Of a DNA stretch of 64,000 nucleotides, positions 8,876 through 17,598 are shown one piece after another. Below the pieces are notes generated by a model, which ran no database searches, was not told the DNA's origin, and saw only the letters and a list, made by a program, of their open reading frames with translations. Within the stretch, counting starts at the first letter, position 1. The number at the start of each line of letters is the position of its first letter. This DNA comes from Candidatus Flexicrinis affinis (GTDB lineage Bacteria; Chloroflexota; Anaerolineae; Aggregatilineales; Phototrophicaceae): the NCBI GenBank assembly GCA_016716525.1, contig JADJWE010000001.1, forward strand, positions 1,798,001-1,862,000, given 5' to 3'. The position numbers and the translations under genes were made by a program.

Positions 8876-9016
8876 CCGCCGCCTAAGCGGACGAGAGGAC
8901 TACTTGGCCACATCGCGTGCGCGGTATCCTCTGTGGTGGAAGTGCTGCACCGTAAGCCCATACTTTCCTGCGCGTCAGAGTCTCGTTAGGCAAGTACATC
9001 ACCGAGGATTGAACCC

Positions 9017-9925
9017 ATGAAAATCGCAATGATCGGCCTTGGCAAAATGGGGGCCAACATGACGACTCGCCTGATTCGCGCGGGTCATTCGGTTGTCGCC
9101 TACGATCGCAACCACGAGGCAGTGACGCTTGCGGCGGCAGGCGGCGCTGTCCCGGCCGACGGACTGGACGAGGTGGTCCAGCAGCTTGATGCGCCGCGCG
9201 CAGTTTGGCTGATGGTCCCCGCCGGCGCGCCGACCCAATCCACGATCGACGATCTCGCCCAACGCCTGTCGCCGGGAGACACGATCATCGACGGGGGGAA
9301 TTCCAACTACGCCGACTCGATGGCCGCGGCCGAGCGACTCAAGCCGCTCGGCATTCACTTTGTCGATGTCGGCACGTCGGGCGGGGTGTGGGGGCTCAAA
9401 GTCGGCTACAGCCTGATGATCGGCGGAGACGATGCGGCCGTCGCAGCGCTGACTCCGATCTTCAAAGCGCTTGCCCCGGCGCCCGACCGCGGCTGGGGCC
9501 ACGTTGGGCCGGCCGGTGCCGGTCACTTCACCAAGATGATCCACAACGGCATCGAGTACGGCATGATGCAGGCGTTCGCCGAAGGCTTGTCGATCATGCG
9601 TGCCAAGAAGGAGTTCGGCCTCGACCTCGCCGAAATCACACGTATTTGGCAGGACGGCAGCGTGGTCCGGTCGTGGCTGCTTGACCTGATTCACGACGCG
9701 CTGACCGAAGATCAGGCGCTCGAGGACATAGCAGCCTATGTGCCCGACAGCGGTGAGGGGCGCTGGACGGTGTTCGAGGCGATCAATCTGAACATTTCAG
9801 CGCCGGTCATCACGACCGCCCTCGAGCGCCGTATCCGCAGCCGCGAGGATGGATACACCGATAAGCTGCTGTCGGTCATGCGTAACGCGTTCGGCGGTCA
9901 CGCCGTCAAGAAGGCGGGAGACTAG
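9017..9925 (+). CDS. gnd: 6-phosphogluconate dehydrogenase, decarboxylating, short form
   Basis: A 302-residue enzyme that oxidatively decarboxylates 6-phosphogluconate to ribulose 5-phosphate. It has the N-terminal Rossmann motif MIGLGKMGANM (residues 5-15), DGGNSNY (95-101), the substrate motif VGTSGGVWGL and GAGHFTKMIHNGIEYGMMQA with the catalytic Lys-His-Asn. At about 300 residues it is the short GndA/YqeC-type form, often NAD-preferring, not the 470-residue dimeric type; the cofactor choice is inferred. GAGGATTG lies upstream of the ATG. It is followed three bases later by zwf, so the two are one operon. Confidence 0.92.
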   Translation: MKIAMIGLGKMGANMTTRLIRAGHSVVAYDRNHEAVTLAAAGGAVPADGLDEVVQQLDAPRAVWLMVPAGAPTQSTIDDLAQRLSPGDTIIDGGNSNYADSMAAAERLKPLGIHFVDVGTSGGVWGLKVGYSLMIGGDDAAVAALTPIFKALAPAPDRGWGHVGPAGAGHFTKMIHNGIEYGMMQAFAEGLSIMRAKKEFGLDLAEITRIWQDGSVVRSWLLDLIHDALTEDQALEDIAAYVPDSGEGRWTVFEAINLNISAPVITTALERRIRSREDGYTDKLLSVMRNAFGGHAVKKAGD

Positions 9926-9928
9926 CCG

Positions 9929-11383
9929 ATGCAGCACAGCGAACAGATCACAGTCGTCATCTTCGGTGCCTCGGGCGACCTCACGCATCGCAAGCTGGTC
10001 CCGGCCCTGTACAACCAGCACGTCAAAGGTCGCCTGCCGGACAACGTGCATATCGTCGGCGTGTCGCGCTCACAGTTCTCGGATGAGGAATTTCGCGAGC
10101 GCATGAAAGATGGCGTGCAGCAGTTTTCGCCCGAGCACTTCGATTACGAGCGCTGGAACGCGTTCGCCCCGCGCATGCGCTACGTTGCGGCCGACGCCGG
10201 CCAATCGGACGGCATGCAGACGGTCAAGCAGGCGCTGGACGCGTGCGGATCGGACGTTGAACACCGGCTGTACTATTTGTCCGTCGCGCCGAAGTTGTAC
10301 GCGCCGATCGTCAAGCATCTCGGCACGCACGGCATGGCAAACGAAGACGCGGGCTGGCGCCGCATCGTCGTGGAGAAGCCGTTCGGCGTCGACCTTGCAT
10401 CCGCGCACGCGCTGAACGACACGATCCATGCGGTGTTCGGCGAAAGTCAGGTCTACCGGATTGACCACTACCTCGGCAAGGAGACCGCGCAGAACATCCT
10501 GTTCTTCCGATTCGCCAACTCGATCTTCGAGCCGGTGTGGAACCGCAACACGATCGACAACGTGCAGATCACCGTTGCCGAGCAGGTCGACGTCGGGCAC
10601 CGCGCAGACTTCTACGACGGGGCTGGTGTGCTGCGAGACATGTTCCAGAACCATCTGATGCAGCTCCTGTCCCTCATCGCCATGGAACCGCCTACTTCGT
10701 TCGAGGCCAACGCCTTGCGCGACGAGAAGGTCAAGGTACTTAGGGCTGTCCGGCCGCCGGACCCATCGCACACCGTCCGCGGGCAGTACGCCGGCTACCG
10801 TGAGGCATCGGGCACCGCACCCGACAGCAAGACTCCCACCTATGCCGCGCTGGAGCTGTACATCGACAGTTGGCGCTGGCAGGGCGTCCCGTTCTACCTG
10901 CGGTCGGGAAAGGCCCTTGCGCGCAAGCAGTCCGAGATTGTGATTACATTTCGCCGGCCACCGCACCTGATGTTCGACGGCGTCGACCCGAATGCGATCA
11001 CGCCCAACGTGCTCTCGATTCGGATTCAGCCGGACGAAGGGGTGCATCTCACGATTCAAGCGAAAGAGCCCGAGACGACACAGTCGATGCATCCGGTCGA
11101 TCTCACCTTTCATTACCGCGATAGCTTCGAGACGTCGACCGTGCCGGACAGCTACGAACGACTGCTGATCGACGCTATCTCTGGCGACGCCGCGCTGTTC
11201 ACGCGTGAAGACGAGATCGAAGCGGCGTGGCGTATCGTCGATCCGATCATCGCCGGATGGGAGAAGTCGGCCGACGCGCCGCCGCTGGCGTTCTACACCC
11301 CCGGCACGTGGGGGCCGGATGCGGCCGACGAACTGCTTGCCCGCACCGGCAGACAGTGGCATGTCGGGGATCTCGATCATTAG
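9929..11383 (+). CDS. zwf: Glucose-6-phosphate 1-dehydrogenase
   Basis: A 484-residue enzyme catalysing the first step of the oxidative pentose phosphate pathway (glucose 6-phosphate to 6-phosphogluconolactone). The nucleotide-binding GASGDLTHRKLVPALY (residues 12-27), VVEKPFG (around 149-155) and the active-site RIDHYLGKE (around 176-184, with the conserved catalytic His of the Asp-His pair) are all present. Length is normal for the family. GGGAG lies before the ATG and the gene starts three bases after gnd. With pgl upstream the complete oxidative branch is present, and it would supply NADPH for reductive functions such as the flavoproteins in the window. Confidence 0.95.
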   Translation: MQHSEQITVVIFGASGDLTHRKLVPALYNQHVKGRLPDNVHIVGVSRSQFSDEEFRERMKDGVQQFSPEHFDYERWNAFAPRMRYVAADAGQSDGMQTVKQALDACGSDVEHRLYYLSVAPKLYAPIVKHLGTHGMANEDAGWRRIVVEKPFGVDLASAHALNDTIHAVFGESQVYRIDHYLGKETAQNILFFRFANSIFEPVWNRNTIDNVQITVAEQVDVGHRADFYDGAGVLRDMFQNHLMQLLSLIAMEPPTSFEANALRDEKVKVLRAVRPPDPSHTVRGQYAGYREASGTAPDSKTPTYAALELYIDSWRWQGVPFYLRSGKALARKQSEIVITFRRPPHLMFDGVDPNAITPNVLSIRIQPDEGVHLTIQAKEPETTQSMHPVDLTFHYRDSFETSTVPDSYERLLIDAISGDAALFTREDEIEAAWRIVDPIIAGWEKSADAPPLAFYTPGTWGPDAADELLARTGRQWHVGDLDH

Positions 11384-11477
11384 ACAGCGGCGCACAACAC
11401 GTTGCAATCGGTATACTGTGGGCCGGGCGCGAACTTGGCCCATATTTGTTGTGATTGGATACTGAAAGGGGCTGCCG

Positions 11478-12539
11478 ATGATCGATATCCCTACCCTACC
11501 CGGCGTCACGGCCAAGCACGTCGAAACGGCCCGCCTATCGACCCGCGTACTGTTCTCCGGGCCGGACGACGGCACCCCGGTGCTGTTCATTCACGGCAAC
11601 GCAAGCAATGCTACCTACTGGGAAGAAACGATGGTCGCGCTGCCCGCTGGTTTCCGGGGCATCGCGCCGGACCTGCGCGGATACGGCGGCGCGGACGGGG
11701 CCAAGTTGATCGACGCGACACGCGGCCCGGGCGACTGGGTGGACGACCTGATTGCGCTCATGGATCAGCTCGGAGTCAACCAGTTTCACATCGCGGGGCA
11801 CAGCCTCGGCGGCGGCGTGTGTTGGGGCCTGCTGCGCGACCATGCCGACCGCCTGCTCTCGGTAACGTTGGCAGCGGCGAGTTCGCCGTATGGTTTCGGC
11901 GGCACGAGGGGCACGGACGGTCAGCCATGCTATGCCGACTTCGCCGGCTCGGGCGGCGGGGTCGTCAACGCTGGGTTCGTGCAGGCCATTGCAGACGGCG
12001 ATAGGTCGGATACACCCAACTCACCGCGCGACGTGATGAACAAGTTCTATTGGAAACCGCCGTTCCGCGCCGCGCGCGAGGAGGATCTGCTATCCGGCTT
12101 GCTCAGCGAGCACACCGGGCCACAGCAGTACGCCGGGGATTTCGTGGCGTCGCCGAACTGGCCCAACGTCGCGCCGGGCGTGTTCGGGCCGATCAACGCG
12201 CTGTCGCCGAAATACACGGGCGATGTCAGCAAGATTTGGACGAACCCGGTCAAGCCGCCCGTGTTGTGGGTTTACGGCGCCGACGACCAGATCGTCAGCG
12301 ACAATTCACTGTTCGACCTCGGAACGCTCGGAGCGTTCGGAGTCGTCCCGGGTTGGCCGGGCGCCTATGTGTTCCCGCCGCAGCCGATGATCAGCCAGAT
12401 CAGCGCCGTGCTTGCCAAGTACGCATCCGAGAGCGGTGACGTCTCGATACTTCCACTCAAGGACTGCGGCCATACGCCGTACCTCGAATACCCGCAGGAG
12501 TTCAACGCGGCATTTCACGCGCTGCTCGCGCGCGCCTAA
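11478..12539 (+). CDS. Alpha/beta hydrolase
   Basis: A 353-residue alpha/beta-hydrolase-fold protein. The oxyanion loop FIHGNASNATYW (around residues 36-47), the nucleophile elbow IAGHSLGGGVCW (GHSLG) and the C-terminal CGHTPYLEYPQEF with the catalytic His give a complete site; YGADDQIV is the acid turn. A long lid-like insertion follows strand 6. The substrate is not predictable and there is no signal peptide. It starts after AAAGGGG. A TATACT sits in the upstream gap without a convincing -35. It precedes the first Liv transporter, which has its own promoter, so it is probably transcribed separately. Confidence 0.8.
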   Translation: MIDIPTLPGVTAKHVETARLSTRVLFSGPDDGTPVLFIHGNASNATYWEETMVALPAGFRGIAPDLRGYGGADGAKLIDATRGPGDWVDDLIALMDQLGVNQFHIAGHSLGGGVCWGLLRDHADRLLSVTLAAASSPYGFGGTRGTDGQPCYADFAGSGGGVVNAGFVQAIADGDRSDTPNSPRDVMNKFYWKPPFRAAREEDLLSGLLSEHTGPQQYAGDFVASPNWPNVAPGVFGPINALSPKYTGDVSKIWTNPVKPPVLWVYGADDQIVSDNSLFDLGTLGAFGVVPGWPGAYVFPPQPMISQISAVLAKYASESGDVSILPLKDCGHTPYLEYPQEFNAAFHALLARA

Positions 12540-12558
12540 CAGGTTTGCCGACGATCAT

Positions 12559-12586
12559 TTGACCAATACGGTGAACAGGTTACAAT
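12559..12586 (+). promoter_or_regulatory. Sigma-70-type promoter of Liv cluster A
   Basis: TTGACC (12559-12564), a 16-bp spacer and TACAAT (12581-12586) lie 57 bp upstream of the first binding-protein gene. Predicted transcription start is near 12593. A GGAGGG ribosome binding site precedes the ATG at 12644. Confidence 0.55.
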
Positions 12587-12643
12587 CCGCGCTTAGCGAG
12601 CCGTAGTCGCCCGCTGTAGCAAGACACTCACTGGAGGGAACAC

Positions 12644-13969
12644 ATGCGTGCCAAAATAGTAGTCCTTGTTCTCCTCGCCGCGCTGCTGGCCTTCGGCAGC
12701 GTCGCGCAGGAAGCCGCGCCGCTCAAGATCGGCTTGTTGACCGACCTGTCCGGCGTGCTCGCCATTTACGGCGTCGAGCTTGACTATGGCCTCAAGCTGG
12801 GCCTGCTGTACGCCGCCGGCATCGACCCGGCCGAGTATGACAGCCTCGACGCCGCGCTGGCCGATCTGACGATCGCCGGAAGACCGGTAGAGATCCTCGT
12901 CCGCGACAACACAAGCAACCCGGACACCGCGAGCCAGCAGGCACGCGAGCTGATCGAAAACGAGGGCGTTGAAATTCTCGTTGGCGCCCCGTCCTCGGGC
13001 GTGACGCTTGGGTTGCAGCAAGTGGCCGTCGACTACGAGACGATCCTATTTGCCGCTCCCGGTGCATCGCCCACGATCACCGGTTCGAACTTCAACCCGA
13101 ACACCTTCCGCGTGTGCCGCAACACGGCGCAGGATTCGCTGGCACTCGCATCGTACGCCACCGAGCTGGGCGAAAACTGGGTTATCCTCGCCGCCGACTA
13201 TGACTTCGGTCGCGCCTCTGCCGCCGCCTACGAGGCGACTCTGGGTGCCTTCGGCGTCAACTTCGCCAGCGAGGTCATTTACGCCCCGCTTGAAACGACC
13301 GACTTCACCGCCTATCTCCAACAGGTGAGCGACAGCGGCGCCGAGGTTCTGCTCCCGATCTGGGCCGGTGATACGACAATCCCGCTTCTGCAGCAGATCG
13401 CCGAGTTCGGGATCTACGAGAACATGGCCGTCATTGGCGCGCTCAACAGCAATGATCTCGTCGCGCTTTCCGACCCGAGCACGATCGGTCAGGTCGCGCC
13501 GGGCGTTTACCACTACGCGTTCCCGCAGACCGAGGTCAATGACTGGTTGGTCGAGAAGCACGTCGCGGTCACTGAAACGATGGGCGCGGTCGACTACCCC
13601 GACCTGTTCACCGAGTGTGCGTTCGCGACCGGTCAGGCGCTGTATGCCGCGGTCGACGCTGCTGGCGGTGATACGCTGCCCGAATCGCTCATCCCGCAGC
13701 TCGAGGGTCTGGTATTCGAAGGCCCGAAGGGTACGTACTTCATCCGCCCGGGCGATCATCAGGTGCTGGTGCCGATGTACGTCGCGCAGTTGGATAACCT
13801 CGACAGCCCCGAGTACGCGTTCTGGACGCTGATCGCCGAGGTCGATGCGTTGGCAGCGAACCCGCCCTGCCAGCTGGAGGGCGACTACGCCGATCGCTGC
13901 GCGCTGAACGACACCTTCATCGAGGAAGTCGTCACGCCGGCAGTCGAAGCCATGAGAGCCGAAGAATAG
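12644..13969 (+). CDS. Liv-type ABC transporter substrate-binding protein (cluster A)
   Basis: A 441-residue exported type I periplasmic-binding-protein of the LivJ/LivK family. It has a signal peptide (residues 1-22, hydrophobic VVLVLLAALLAFGS) and then IKIGLLTDLSGVLAIYG, the standard first strand and ligand loop. GAPSSGVTLGLQQVA and the ANTFR-like PNTFRVCRN are also typical. There is no lipobox, so anchoring in a monoderm-like envelope is not obvious. Ligands of the family include branched-chain amino acids, amides, urea and aromatic acids; the ligand here is unknown. It heads cluster A and is separated from the ATPase genes by a strong GC hairpin (13985-14013), which would favour excess binding protein over membrane components. 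Confidence 0.88.
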   Translation: MRAKIVVLVLLAALLAFGSVAQEAAPLKIGLLTDLSGVLAIYGVELDYGLKLGLLYAAGIDPAEYDSLDAALADLTIAGRPVEILVRDNTSNPDTASQQARELIENEGVEILVGAPSSGVTLGLQQVAVDYETILFAAPGASPTITGSNFNPNTFRVCRNTAQDSLALASYATELGENWVILAADYDFGRASAAAYEATLGAFGVNFASEVIYAPLETTDFTAYLQQVSDSGAEVLLPIWAGDTTIPLLQQIAEFGIYENMAVIGALNSNDLVALSDPSTIGQVAPGVYHYAFPQTEVNDWLVEKHVAVTETMGAVDYPDLFTECAFATGQALYAAVDAAGGDTLPESLIPQLEGLVFEGPKGTYFIRPGDHQVLVPMYVAQLDNLDSPEYAFWTLIAEVDALAANPPCQLEGDYADRCALNDTFIEEVVTPAVEAMRAEE

Positions 13970-13984
13970 CCGCAAAGAGTATCC

Positions 13985-14013
13985 GTCCGGGGGCAGCGCC
14001 AACGCCCCCGGAC
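13985..14013 (+). terminator. GC-rich hairpin between livK and livG of cluster A
   Basis: Perfect 10-bp arms GTCCGGGGGC and GCCCCCGGAC around a 9-base loop, 15 bp after the binding-protein stop. There is only a weak T tract (CCATTCTT), so it probably acts as a partial terminator or mRNA 3'-end stabiliser rather than a full stop. Confidence 0.6.
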
Positions 14014-14033
14014 GCCATTCTTGGAACAGTGAC

Positions 14034-14807
14034 ATGACACCAATTCTTGAAACGCACTCGTTGACGAAGGCGTTCGGCGGCTTGGTCGCGGTTAGCGACG
14101 TATCAATTCAGGTCGAAGAAGGTACGACCCACGCCGTTATCGGTCCCAACGGCGCCGGCAAGACGACCCTGTTCAACTTGCTGTGCGGCAACTTTAGGCC
14201 CACAAGCGGGCGCGTGATCTATGATGGCCGGGACATCACAGACGTCCCGCTTCATCAGCGCGCTCATTTGGGCATCGGCCGGTCGTTTCAGATCATCAAC
14301 TTATTCCCGAACCTGACCGTGCTTGAGAACGTGCGATTGGCCGCTCAGGCACTGGGAAGGGACAACTTCCGCATTTTTCAGCGCGCCTCGACCATCGTGC
14401 CGTACGTGACACGAGCGGCGGAAGCCCTCGAACTTGTCGGCCTGCAAGGACATGCCAGCATGCCGGCAAGCGTGCTCCCCCACGGCGGCAAGCGCAAGCT
14501 CGAACTCGCGATCCTTCTTGCGGCTGATCCGAAACTGCTGCTGCTGGACGAGCCCACGGCGGGCATGGCGTCCGAACAGGTGCCGGAACTGATGCAGATC
14601 ATCAGCCGGGTTCGCAGTATGGGCGGGCGGACGATCGTCATCGTCGAGCACAACATGAACGTCGTGATGAACGCGTGCGACCGAATCACGGTGATGAACC
14701 TCGGTCAGGTGCTTGCCGAGGGGACGCCAGCGGAGATCGGCGCCAACAAGCAGGTTCAGGACGTGTATCTCGGCCAGCTGTACGACCTGCCCGGAGGGCA
14801 CGCATGA
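14034..14807 (+). CDS. Liv-type ABC transporter ATP-binding protein LivG (cluster A)
   Basis: A 257-residue ABC ATPase of LivG type, powering import at the inner face of the membrane. Walker A is GPNGAGKTT (residues 37-45), the family-typical IGRSFQIINLFPNLTVLENV follows the Q-loop, the signature is degenerate-looking LPHGGKRKLELA as often in LivG, and Walker B is LLLLDEPTAG with the switch His in VEHNM. No frame damage is seen. The start is ATG 14034, 64 bp after the binding-protein gene, and the stop overlaps the LivF start (ATGA), indicating translational coupling. Confidence 0.92.
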   Translation: MTPILETHSLTKAFGGLVAVSDVSIQVEEGTTHAVIGPNGAGKTTLFNLLCGNFRPTSGRVIYDGRDITDVPLHQRAHLGIGRSFQIINLFPNLTVLENVRLAAQALGRDNFRIFQRASTIVPYVTRAAEALELVGLQGHASMPASVLPHGGKRKLELAILLAADPKLLLLDEPTAGMASEQVPELMQIISRVRSMGGRTIVIVEHNMNVVMNACDRITVMNLGQVLAEGTPAEIGANKQVQDVYLGQLYDLPGGHA

Positions 14808-15508
14808 CCGACGTTCTCGCGCTTTCGGGCATCCACACGTTCATCAATCAGTTTCATATCCTCGAAGGCGTGGACTTCACCGTCCCTGCCGGAAGCATCA
14901 CAGTACTGCTGGGGCGTAACGGCGCCGGCAAGACGACCACCCTGCGCACGATTATGGGCATGACCCCGCCGTCCGCTGGCGACGTGCTGTTCAACGGCAC
15001 GAGCATCAAGTCGCGCGCGCCGCATGCGATCGCCCGACTCGGCGTCGGCTACGTGCCGGAACACCGCGCGATTTTCCGGGAGCTGACCGTTCTCGAAAAC
15101 CTGCGCATTAGCGAGCGCGCCACCGGCGACCTCGAACGCACGTCCGACTTCATATTCCGACTGTTTCCGGACCTCAAGCGGCTTGTGACGCTGCGCGGCG
15201 GGAGCTTGTCCGGCGGGCAGCAGCAGATGCTGGCTGTCGCGCGCGCGCTCGTGGCCGACAATCGCCTGCTGTTGATCGACGAGCCGAGTGAAGGATTAGC
15301 GCCAGTCATTATTGAGCAGCTCATGGCCGCCATCCGCGAGCTGGCCGCGGACAAGACCGTGCTGCTGGTCGAGCAGAATTTCCGCGTGGCTTCACGTCTG
15401 GCCGATCGCTATGTCATCATCGACGATGGCCACAGCGTCCAGTCCGGCTTGATGCCTGACCTGATGCAAGATGAAGCCACGGTGCAGCGGTATCTGGGGG
15501 TGGCGTAA
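14804..15508 (+). CDS. Liv-type ABC transporter ATP-binding protein LivF (cluster A)
   Basis: A 234-residue LivF-type ABC ATPase. Walker A GRNGAGKTT, the Q-loop LGVGYVPEHRAIFRELTVLENL, signature LSGGQQQMLAVARAL and Walker B LLLIDEPSEGLAP are intact. The start ATG 14804 overlaps the livG stop by four bases (ATGA), with GGAGGG upstream; an upstream in-frame GTG/ATG at 14675 lies inside livG and is not used in this family. The stop overlaps the livH start by one base (TAATG). LivG and LivF would form the ATPase heterodimer of cluster A. Confidence 0.92.
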   Translation: MTDVLALSGIHTFINQFHILEGVDFTVPAGSITVLLGRNGAGKTTTLRTIMGMTPPSAGDVLFNGTSIKSRAPHAIARLGVGYVPEHRAIFRELTVLENLRISERATGDLERTSDFIFRLFPDLKRLVTLRGGSLSGGQQQMLAVARALVADNRLLLIDEPSEGLAPVIIEQLMAAIRELAADKTVLLVEQNFRVASRLADRYVIIDDGHSVQSGLMPDLMQDEATVQRYLGVA

Positions 15509-16530
15509 TGCTCAAGTCGCTCGTTCCGACCGGCCGTGGGTCGGTCGCAACATCCGTCGCGCTGATTGGCGCGATACTGATCTTCGCGTTCATCGCCGCC
15601 AACTTCTCACCCGGAACATTTGCGATCACACTGCTTACCGGGCTGCTCCGTGCGATGCTCTTGTTCCTCGTCGCCGCGGGTCTGTCGCTGATTTTCGGCT
15701 TAATGGATATCCTGAACTTCGCGCAGGGCGGATACTTCATGCTCGGCGCATACATCACGTTCGACGTCGTGCATCCCGAGGCGGGCATCATGTCGTTCGG
15801 CAGTCTTATCGCCGATCCGACGATGCGCTTCGCGTTCGCAATCACGATTGCCACACTCATCGGTGCGGTCCTCGGCTACGTGCTTGAACGCGGGCTGCTG
15901 CGTCCGCTGTACAAGCGCGCGCTGTTCCAGCTTGTGCTGACGTTCGGCGTCTCGATCATCCTGCTGGAGGCGGTCAAGTTCCTGTGGGGTCCGTCGCCGT
16001 ACAGCTGGACGGTCAGGTTGCCGATTCAAGAGTCGCAGTTCCGGATCTTTGACACGCCATTCAGTACCTACCGCCTGTTCGTCATCGCTATGGGCTTGAT
16101 GCTGATGGCTGTCGTGATTGTGCTCTTGAGGCGCACACGCATCGGCATCATCATCCGGGCCGGCGTGCAGGATCCGGAAATGGTCAGCGCGCTGGGGATC
16201 AACGTGCGCGCGGTATTCACACTGGTGTTCACGCTCGGGTGCGCATTGGCTGCGTTCGGCGGCGGGGTAGCGGTACCGTTCCTTGGGGCGACGAACTCGC
16301 TCGGCGCGACGTTCTTGCTGGCGAGCATCGCGGTCATCGTGCTCGGGGGACTAGGCAGTTTCGAAGGCACGGCGGTCGGCAGTTTTGTAGTCGGATTGGG
16401 CTGGGCTGCGATGGAACAGTTCAGCGCACGCCCTGAGATCGGGACGGTGCTGGCGAGCATGTCGCCGATGCTGCTGCTGGCGCTGGTGCTGCTGCTGAGG
16501 CCCAAGGGCCTTTTCGGGGAGGATCGCTAG
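15508..16530 (+). CDS. Liv-type ABC transporter permease LivH (cluster A)
   Basis: A 340-residue permease with about eight to nine membrane spans. The LivH block LSLIFGLMDILNFAQGGYFMLGAY (around residues 53-76) and the conserved GVQDPEMVSALGINVRAVFTLVFTLG followed by LASIAVIVLGGLGSFEGTAVGS identify it. It begins one base inside the livF stop codon and is followed three bases after its own stop by livM. The N-terminus is slightly longer than the classic LivH, with an extra hydrophobic segment. Substrate unknown. Confidence 0.9.
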   Translation: MLKSLVPTGRGSVATSVALIGAILIFAFIAANFSPGTFAITLLTGLLRAMLLFLVAAGLSLIFGLMDILNFAQGGYFMLGAYITFDVVHPEAGIMSFGSLIADPTMRFAFAITIATLIGAVLGYVLERGLLRPLYKRALFQLVLTFGVSIILLEAVKFLWGPSPYSWTVRLPIQESQFRIFDTPFSTYRLFVIAMGLMLMAVVIVLLRRTRIGIIIRAGVQDPEMVSALGINVRAVFTLVFTLGCALAAFGGGVAVPFLGATNSLGATFLLASIAVIVLGGLGSFEGTAVGSFVVGLGWAAMEQFSARPEIGTVLASMSPMLLLALVLLLRPKGLFGEDR

Positions 16531-16533
16531 GCC

Positions 16534-17598
16534 ATGGCGCAGAACCGTCTCACGCGCTTCCTCCGCAACGAGTGGATTTACATCGTCTTCTCCGTGCTGC
16601 TCGTTCTCTTTCCGCATATTGTGGGTGGGATCACCGGCAGCAGCCCGTTCGGCGTACAGCGTGGATCGCGCTTTATCATGTCGGGCGCGGCTGTGTATTG
16701 GATGTCGATCCTGATCGACATTTTCGCCCTCTCCGTGCTGGTGATGAGCTACAACCTGATGTTCGGGTTCACCGGAGTCATCAGCTTCGGACACGCGATG
16801 TTCTTCGGGTTGGGCGGTTACCTGCTCGGCATGGTGACGCAGATGACCGGTCTGCCGCCCGACCTCGCGTTCTTCGTCGGCGTCGCACTCGTGATCGTCG
16901 TGAGCGCCGTGCTGGGGCTGGGTATCGGATTTGCGACACTGAGGCTGCGCGGCGTCTACTTCGCGATCTTCACGCTAGCCGTGTCGGAAATGGTGCTGAT
17001 CTACTTCGGGCGCTGGGCCGTGACCGGCGGCGAGGACGGGTTCGCGCTCTCCACAATTCCGGTATGGATCGACGCCGCGCAGAGCCGCATCAACCTGTAC
17101 TACGTCAGCCTCATCTTGTTTGCCGGGACGTTCGTGTTCATCCGTCGGCTCGTCAACTCGCCTGCCGGCGCGGTGTTCAAAGCAATCCGCGAGAACGAAA
17201 TGCGCGCGCAGGCGATCGGCTTCAACACGCTGCGGTTCAAGCTTTTGTCGATCACGATTGCCAGTGTGCTTGCGGGCTGTGCCGGCATCATTCACGCACT
17301 TCTGGCGAAGAAGATCGGCCCGGAAATGCTCAACGTGTCGCACACTGTAGACGCGTTGTTGATGACGATCATCGGCGGAGTTGGAACGTTCACCGGGCCA
17401 ATCCTTGGCGCGTCGGGCCTGACGCTGGCCGACGTGCTGCTGCGCGAAGCGACGATCACGATAGGGTCGCTCACCATCGACATCGGCGACAGTTGGCTGC
17501 TGATCCTCGGCCTGATCTTCGTGCTGGTCGTGCTGATCTTCCCGTTCGGAATCGTCGGGACGTGGAACCGGCTTCGGATGCGCTTCGCACGCCGCTAG
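16534..17598 (+). CDS. Liv-type ABC transporter permease LivM (cluster A)
   Basis: A 354-residue permease with nine to ten hydrophobic spans. LSYNLMFGFTGVISFGHAMFFGLGGY (LivM N-terminal signature, approximately residues 70-95) and the C-terminal MTIIGGVGTFTGPILGASGLTL are typical. It completes cluster A (K-G-F-H-M). Its TAG stop shares the four bases CTAG (17595-17598) with the convergent glpK stop, so there is no room for a terminator between them. Confidence 0.9.
   Translation: MAQNRLTRFLRNEWIYIVFSVLLVLFPHIVGGITGSSPFGVQRGSRFIMSGAAVYWMSILIDIFALSVLVMSYNLMFGFTGVISFGHAMFFGLGGYLLGMVTQMTGLPPDLAFFVGVALVIVVSAVLGLGIGFATLRLRGVYFAIFTLAVSEMVLIYFGRWAVTGGEDGFALSTIPVWIDAAQSRINLYYVSLILFAGTFVFIRRLVNSPAGAVFKAIRENEMRAQAIGFNTLRFKLLSITIASVLAGCAGIIHALLAKKIGPEMLNVSHTVDALLMTIIGGVGTFTGPILGASGLTLADVLLREATITIGSLTIDIGDSWLLILGLIFVLVVLIFPFGIVGTWNRLRMRFARR

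Noticed and set aside
11400..11420. TATACT as a promoter for the alpha/beta hydrolase
   Set aside because: No -35-like hexamer at 16-18 bp upstream.
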